From Stenotrophomonas sp. (GTDB lineage Bacteria > Pseudomonadota > Gammaproteobacteria > Xanthomonadales > Xanthomonadaceae), in contig QFOV01000190.1 of the NCBI GenBank assembly GCA_003248565.1, forward strand, positions 1 to 7,466: 7,466 nt of DNA, in the 5' to 3' direction. The notes beneath the pieces are model-generated. The model worked only from the letters and a program-made list of their open reading frames with translations. It was not told where the DNA came from and searched no databases. Of the stretch, positions 4,997 to 7,466 are shown in pieces. Position 1 is the stretch's first letter, and the number at the start of each line of letters is the position of its first letter. A program made the position numbers and the translations under genes.

Positions 4997-5398
4997 ATGA
5001 AAGGGAACTGCCTGTGCGGTGCGGTCGAAGTGATCGCCAATGAGCATTCCGAAATCGGTCTATGCCATTGCAGCATGTGCCGGCGCTGGTCCGGTGGGCC
5101 GCTGTTCGCGGTGCATTGCGATGACCAGGTGCAGGTCATCGGCAGCGCGTTGAAGACTTATCGTTCGTCCGACTGGGCCGAGCGCGGCTTCTGCTCACAG
5201 TGCGGCACGCACCTGTATTACCGGTTGGTGCCGGACGGCGAATACTTCGTGCCGGCCGGCTTGTTCCATGAACAAGCGTTCGAACTGGCCAGCCAGATCT
5301 TCATCGACGAAAAGCCGTCGTACTACGAATTGGCCAACGAGACGCCGAAACTCACCGGGCGCGAAGTATTCGAGCAGTTCGCCAACGGCAACAGCTGA
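4997..5398 (+). CDS. GFA (CENP-V/GFA-domain) family zinc protein
   Basis: A 133-residue protein with the full cysteine set of the GFA fold, a beta-rich zinc-binding domain named after the glutathione-dependent formaldehyde-activating enzyme. C5 and C7 (NCLCGAV), C23, C25 and C28 (CHCSMC), and C66 and C69 (FCSQCG) match the CxC, CxCxxC and CxxC pattern of two zinc sites. Most members are functionally uncharacterised, and the original Gfa activity has been questioned, so S-(hydroxymethyl)glutathione synthesis should not be assumed. Cytoplasmic; no signal peptide. The ATG at 4997 is preferred over an in-frame TTG at 4979 because GGAG (4987-4990) lies 6 nt before it and the protein then begins MKGNCLCGAV, typical of the family. 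It is transcribed alone, convergent with ndh, 21 bp apart. Confidence 0.9.
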   Translation: MKGNCLCGAVEVIANEHSEIGLCHCSMCRRWSGGPLFAVHCDDQVQVIGSALKTYRSSDWAERGFCSQCGTHLYYRLVPDGEYFVPAGLFHEQAFELASQIFIDEKPSYYELANETPKLTGREVFEQFANGNS

Positions 5399-5409
5399 TT
5401 GCCGCTGGC
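5381..5409. terminator. possible bidirectional hairpin between convergent genes
   Basis: GCCAACGGCAA (5381-5391) and TTGCCGCTGGC (5399-5409) pair over 11 bp with one A/C mismatch around a 7-nt loop containing the GFA-gene stop codon. There is no T-tract on either side, so it is a weak terminator candidate. It is the only hairpin I found between the two convergent stops. Confidence 0.35.
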
Positions 5410-5419
5410 GCGGCTGCGA

Positions 5420-6700
5420 TCAGCCCGCAGGTTCCTTGCCATCGTCCTCGTCGGCATCGCCGAGGATGATGCGCGCGCTGCGCTGGTAGCTCCAATACGC
5501 CACCGCCCAGTTGAGCAGCACCACCAGGCGGTTACGGAAGCCGATCAGGAAGAACACGTGCGCGGCCAGCCAGAACCACCAGGCCAGCAAACCGGACAGC
5601 TGCAGCTTGCCGACATGCACGATCGCCGCCATGCGGCCGATGGTGGCCAGGTTGCCCTGGTCGTTGTAGCGGAATGGCGCCGGCGCTGGCTTGCCATCAA
5701 GACGCGCGCGGATCACCTGCGCCACGTACTTGCCCATCTGCTTGGCGGCAGGCGCCACACCCGGCACCGGGCGGCCATTGGCCTGCATCAGCGCGACCAG
5801 ATCGCCACCGGCGAAGATCTCCGGGTGGACGGGAACCGTGAGGTCCGGTTCCACCTGTACGCGGCCGGCGCGGTCCAGCGGCACGTCCAGGGTGCGTGCC
5901 AGCGGTGAGGCAGCCACGCCGGCTGCCCACACCACGGTGCGCGCAGGCACGTGGGTGTCGCCCAGTTGGAAGCCCTGTCCGTCGATATGGCTGACGGCGG
6001 TGCCGGTCAGTACTTCGACGCCGAGTTTTTCCAGCTGGCGGCGCGCCTTCAGCGACAGCACTTCCGGGAAGGAGGACAGCACCCGCGGTCCGGCTTCAAC
6101 CAGCCGTACCTTGGCATCGGCGGGATTGATGTGGCGGAACTCGTTCTTCAGCGTATGGCGGGCAATTTCGGCCAGGGTGCCGGCCAGTTCCACACCGGTA
6201 GGACCACCGCCAACGATGGCGAAGCTCAGCCATGCCGCACGTTTGGCGGGGTCGGGCTCGGCTTCGGCGCGCTCGAAGGCCAATAGCAGCTTGCGGCGCA
6301 GGTACAACGCGTCGTCCAGCGTCTTCAGGCCGGGCGCATCGGCCGCCCATTCGTCGTGGCCGAAATAGGCATGGGTGGCGCCGCTGGCGACCAGCAGCAT
6401 GTCGTAAGCGATCTGGCTGCCATCGCCGAGTTGCACCTGCTTGGCATGTTTGTCGATGGAGACCACTTCACCCAACCGCACCTCGATGTTGCGCTGCCTG
6501 CCGAGGATATGTCGCAACGGTGCGGCGATATCCGGCGACGACAGGCCGGCGGTGGCGACCTGGTACAGCAAGGGCTGGAACAGGTGGTGGTTGCGGCGAT
6601 CGACCAAGGTGATGCGCAAGGGTGCATCGGCCAGCGCTCGGCTGGCCCAGAGCCCGGCGAAACCTCCGCCGATGACGACAAGGTGCGGGTGTTGCGGCAT
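5420..6700 (-). CDS. ndh: type II NADH dehydrogenase (NADH:quinone oxidoreductase, non-pumping)
   Basis: A single-subunit FAD enzyme that passes electrons from NADH to the membrane quinone pool without pumping protons, bound to the cytoplasmic face of the inner membrane. The 426-residue length is typical of NDH-2. Visible are the N-terminal FAD Rossmann motif VVIGGGFAGL (8-17), the second dinucleotide motif for NADH, IVGGGPTGVELAG (162-174), and the second FAD-contacting motif IFAGGD (295-300). The conserved LFQPLLYQVATAGLSSPDIA segment is at 40-59. The C-terminus (about 370-402) is rich in Trp, Leu and Phe and fits the usual amphipathic or membrane-anchoring helices. The tail after 413 is acidic. 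On the minus strand the ATG is preceded by GGAG (6707-6710) with 6-nt spacing. A 16-bp palindrome lies further upstream in the leader. A related pyridine-nucleotide disulphide oxidoreductase is possible but less likely. Confidence 0.93.
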   Translation of the reverse strand: MPQHPHLVVIGGGFAGLWASRALADAPLRITLVDRRNHHLFQPLLYQVATAGLSSPDIAAPLRHILGRQRNIEVRLGEVVSIDKHAKQVQLGDGSQIAYDMLLVASGATHAYFGHDEWAADAPGLKTLDDALYLRRKLLLAFERAEAEPDPAKRAAWLSFAIVGGGPTGVELAGTLAEIARHTLKNEFRHINPADAKVRLVEAGPRVLSSFPEVLSLKARRQLEKLGVEVLTGTAVSHIDGQGFQLGDTHVPARTVVWAAGVAASPLARTLDVPLDRAGRVQVEPDLTVPVHPEIFAGGDLVALMQANGRPVPGVAPAAKQMGKYVAQVIRARLDGKPAPAPFRYNDQGNLATIGRMAAIVHVGKLQLSGLLAWWFWLAAHVFFLIGFRNRLVVLLNWAVAYWSYQRSARIILGDADEDDGKEPAG

Positions 6701-6715
6701 GACGTACTCCGGTGT

Positions 6716-6731
6716 GGCCGGTGCACCGGCC
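6716..6731. promoter_or_regulatory. perfect 16-bp palindrome in the ndh leader / divergent spacer
   Basis: GGCCGGTGCACCGGCC is an uninterrupted palindrome 15 bp upstream of the ndh ATG and about 96 bp before the divergent start. It could be a dimeric-regulator operator for ndh, or a stem in the ndh 5' UTR next to the Shine-Dalgarno at 6707-6710. No regulator can be named. The rest of the 127-bp spacer should contain both divergent promoters, but I see no hexamer pair good enough to call. Confidence 0.45.
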
Positions 6732-6827
6732 GTGGGGGCGGGTTGTCAGCGCATATCATCGCATTGATGTGCTTTGAAACAGCGATGACCGATACTGGCG
6801 GTCAGCTTGCCGCCATGGAGTCACCCC

Positions 6828-7466
6828 GTGTCTGAGCCCGAAAAGCGTATCGCGTTGTTGATCGACGCTGACAACGCGCCGTCATCGAAGATCGACGAGA
6901 TTCTTGTGGAAGTGGCCGCCTTCGGCGTGGCCAATGTGCGCCGTGCCTACGGCGACTGGAAGAACCCACGCTTGAAGGGATGGGAAAGCGTGTTGCATGA
7001 GTTCGCGATCCGGCCGATCCAGCAGTTCGCCTATTCCAAGGGAAAGAACGCCTCGGACATGGCGATGGTGGTGGACGCGATGGACCTGCTGTACGCGCGC
7101 AACCTGGACGGCTTCGCGATTGTTTCCAGCGACGCCGACTTCACCCCGCTGGTGATGCGCATCCTCACCGATGGCGTGAAGGTGTATGGCTTCGGCGAAC
7201 AGAAGACGCCCTTGGCCTTCGTCAACGCCTGCTCGAAGTTCACCTATCTGGAAGCACTGGGCAACGACGCGCCCGAAGTCGTCGAGCAGGTCGCCGCCAG
7301 CAGCGCGCCGACCGCGGCGACTGCAACGGAAGTCGCGGAGCCACCGGCAGCGCCGATCAAACCGCGCAGCACCAATGAACTGCGTGGTGACACGCGGCTA
7401 CTCAATCTATTGCGCGGCGCGGTGGATGCAGTGGCTGATGAGCAGGGCTGGGCCTTGCTCAGCGCC
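6828..7466 (+). CDS. NYN-domain protein, putative RNase with C-terminal OST-HTH/LOTUS domain (partial, runs off the window)
   Basis: The frame is open from GTG 6828 to the right edge (213 codons), with GGAG (6817-6820) 7 nt before the GTG. Residues 7-145 form a NYN (PIN-like, formerly DUF88/LabA-type) domain. Its acidic metal-binding residues are visible: LLIDADNAP (D13, D15, N16), NASDMAMVVDAMD (D77, D83) and VSSDADFTPL (D102, D104). These fit a metal-dependent ribonuclease fold. An Ala/Pro/Thr/Glu-rich linker spans about 147-182. The last residues (TRLLNLLRGAVDAV, then GWALLSA) look like the start of an OST-HTH/LOTUS RNA-binding winged helix, the usual partner of bacterial NYN proteins. The C-terminus lies outside the window. 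The RNA target and biological role are unknown. Divergent from ndh. Confidence 0.88.
   Translation, partial: MSEPEKRIALLIDADNAPSSKIDEILVEVAAFGVANVRRAYGDWKNPRLKGWESVLHEFAIRPIQQFAYSKGKNASDMAMVVDAMDLLYARNLDGFAIVSSDADFTPLVMRILTDGVKVYGFGEQKTPLAFVNACSKFTYLEALGNDAPEVVEQVAASSAPTAATATEVAEPPAAPIKPRSTNELRGDTRLLNLLRGAVDAVADEQGWALLSA

Noticed and set aside
5691..6368. Plus-strand open frame inside ndh
   Set aside because: Antisense shadow of a conserved FAD/NAD-binding protein; Ser/Arg/Pro-rich with no recognisable motif.

Overview
The window comes from a GC-rich gammaproteobacterium of the Xanthomonadaceae/Lysobacteraceae, most likely Stenotrophomonas. Two things point there: coding regions use almost only G or C at third codon positions, and the intergenic DNA carries nine copies of the short GTAG-plus-hairpin palindrome known in S. 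maltophilia as the SMAG (REP-type) repeat. The gene content is ordinary chromosomal housekeeping. I found no phage, plasmid, CRISPR array or defence island.

Layout. Positions 1-48 may hold the last codons of an upstream gene. Positions 45-303 are a repeat-rich spacer with four SMAG hairpins (two forward, two reverse) and an unrelated C/G-rich hairpin. Positions 369-3609 form a tightly packed forward operon: ftsE (cell-division ABC ATPase), ftsX (its membrane partner), a double-receiver response regulator, and ung (uracil-DNA glycosylase). Its junctions are an ATGA overlap, a 7-nt gap and a GTGA overlap. Next come a 178-bp promoter region with a good sigma-E-type promoter and rpoH (heat-shock sigma-32), which ends in a strong intrinsic terminator. 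A second SMAG array lies at 4716-4944 (two forward, three reverse, the last three in a 46-bp tandem period). It is followed by a GFA/CENP-V-like zinc protein, a convergent type II NADH dehydrogenase (ndh, minus strand), and a divergent NYN-domain putative RNase gene that runs off the right edge.

Most important observation. The 5' end of ftsX carries a perfect 23-bp tandem duplication (units 1093-1115 and 1116-1138). Because 23 is not a multiple of three, the normal start codon at 1052, which overlaps the ftsE stop, is out of frame with the rest of FtsX and its frame stops at 1220-1222. Removing one copy restores a single 322-residue FtsX beginning at 1052. As written, only a version lacking the N-terminal cytoplasmic segment can be read, for example from GTG 1171. 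This could be a reversible on/off slippage mutation, a fixed change of start, or an assembly error.

Other observations: a degenerate first receiver domain in the response regulator; a possible leaderless ftsE transcript; an inverted repeat overlapping the rpoH promoter; a perfect 16-bp palindrome in the ndh leader; and the convergent (++/--) layout of both SMAG clusters.
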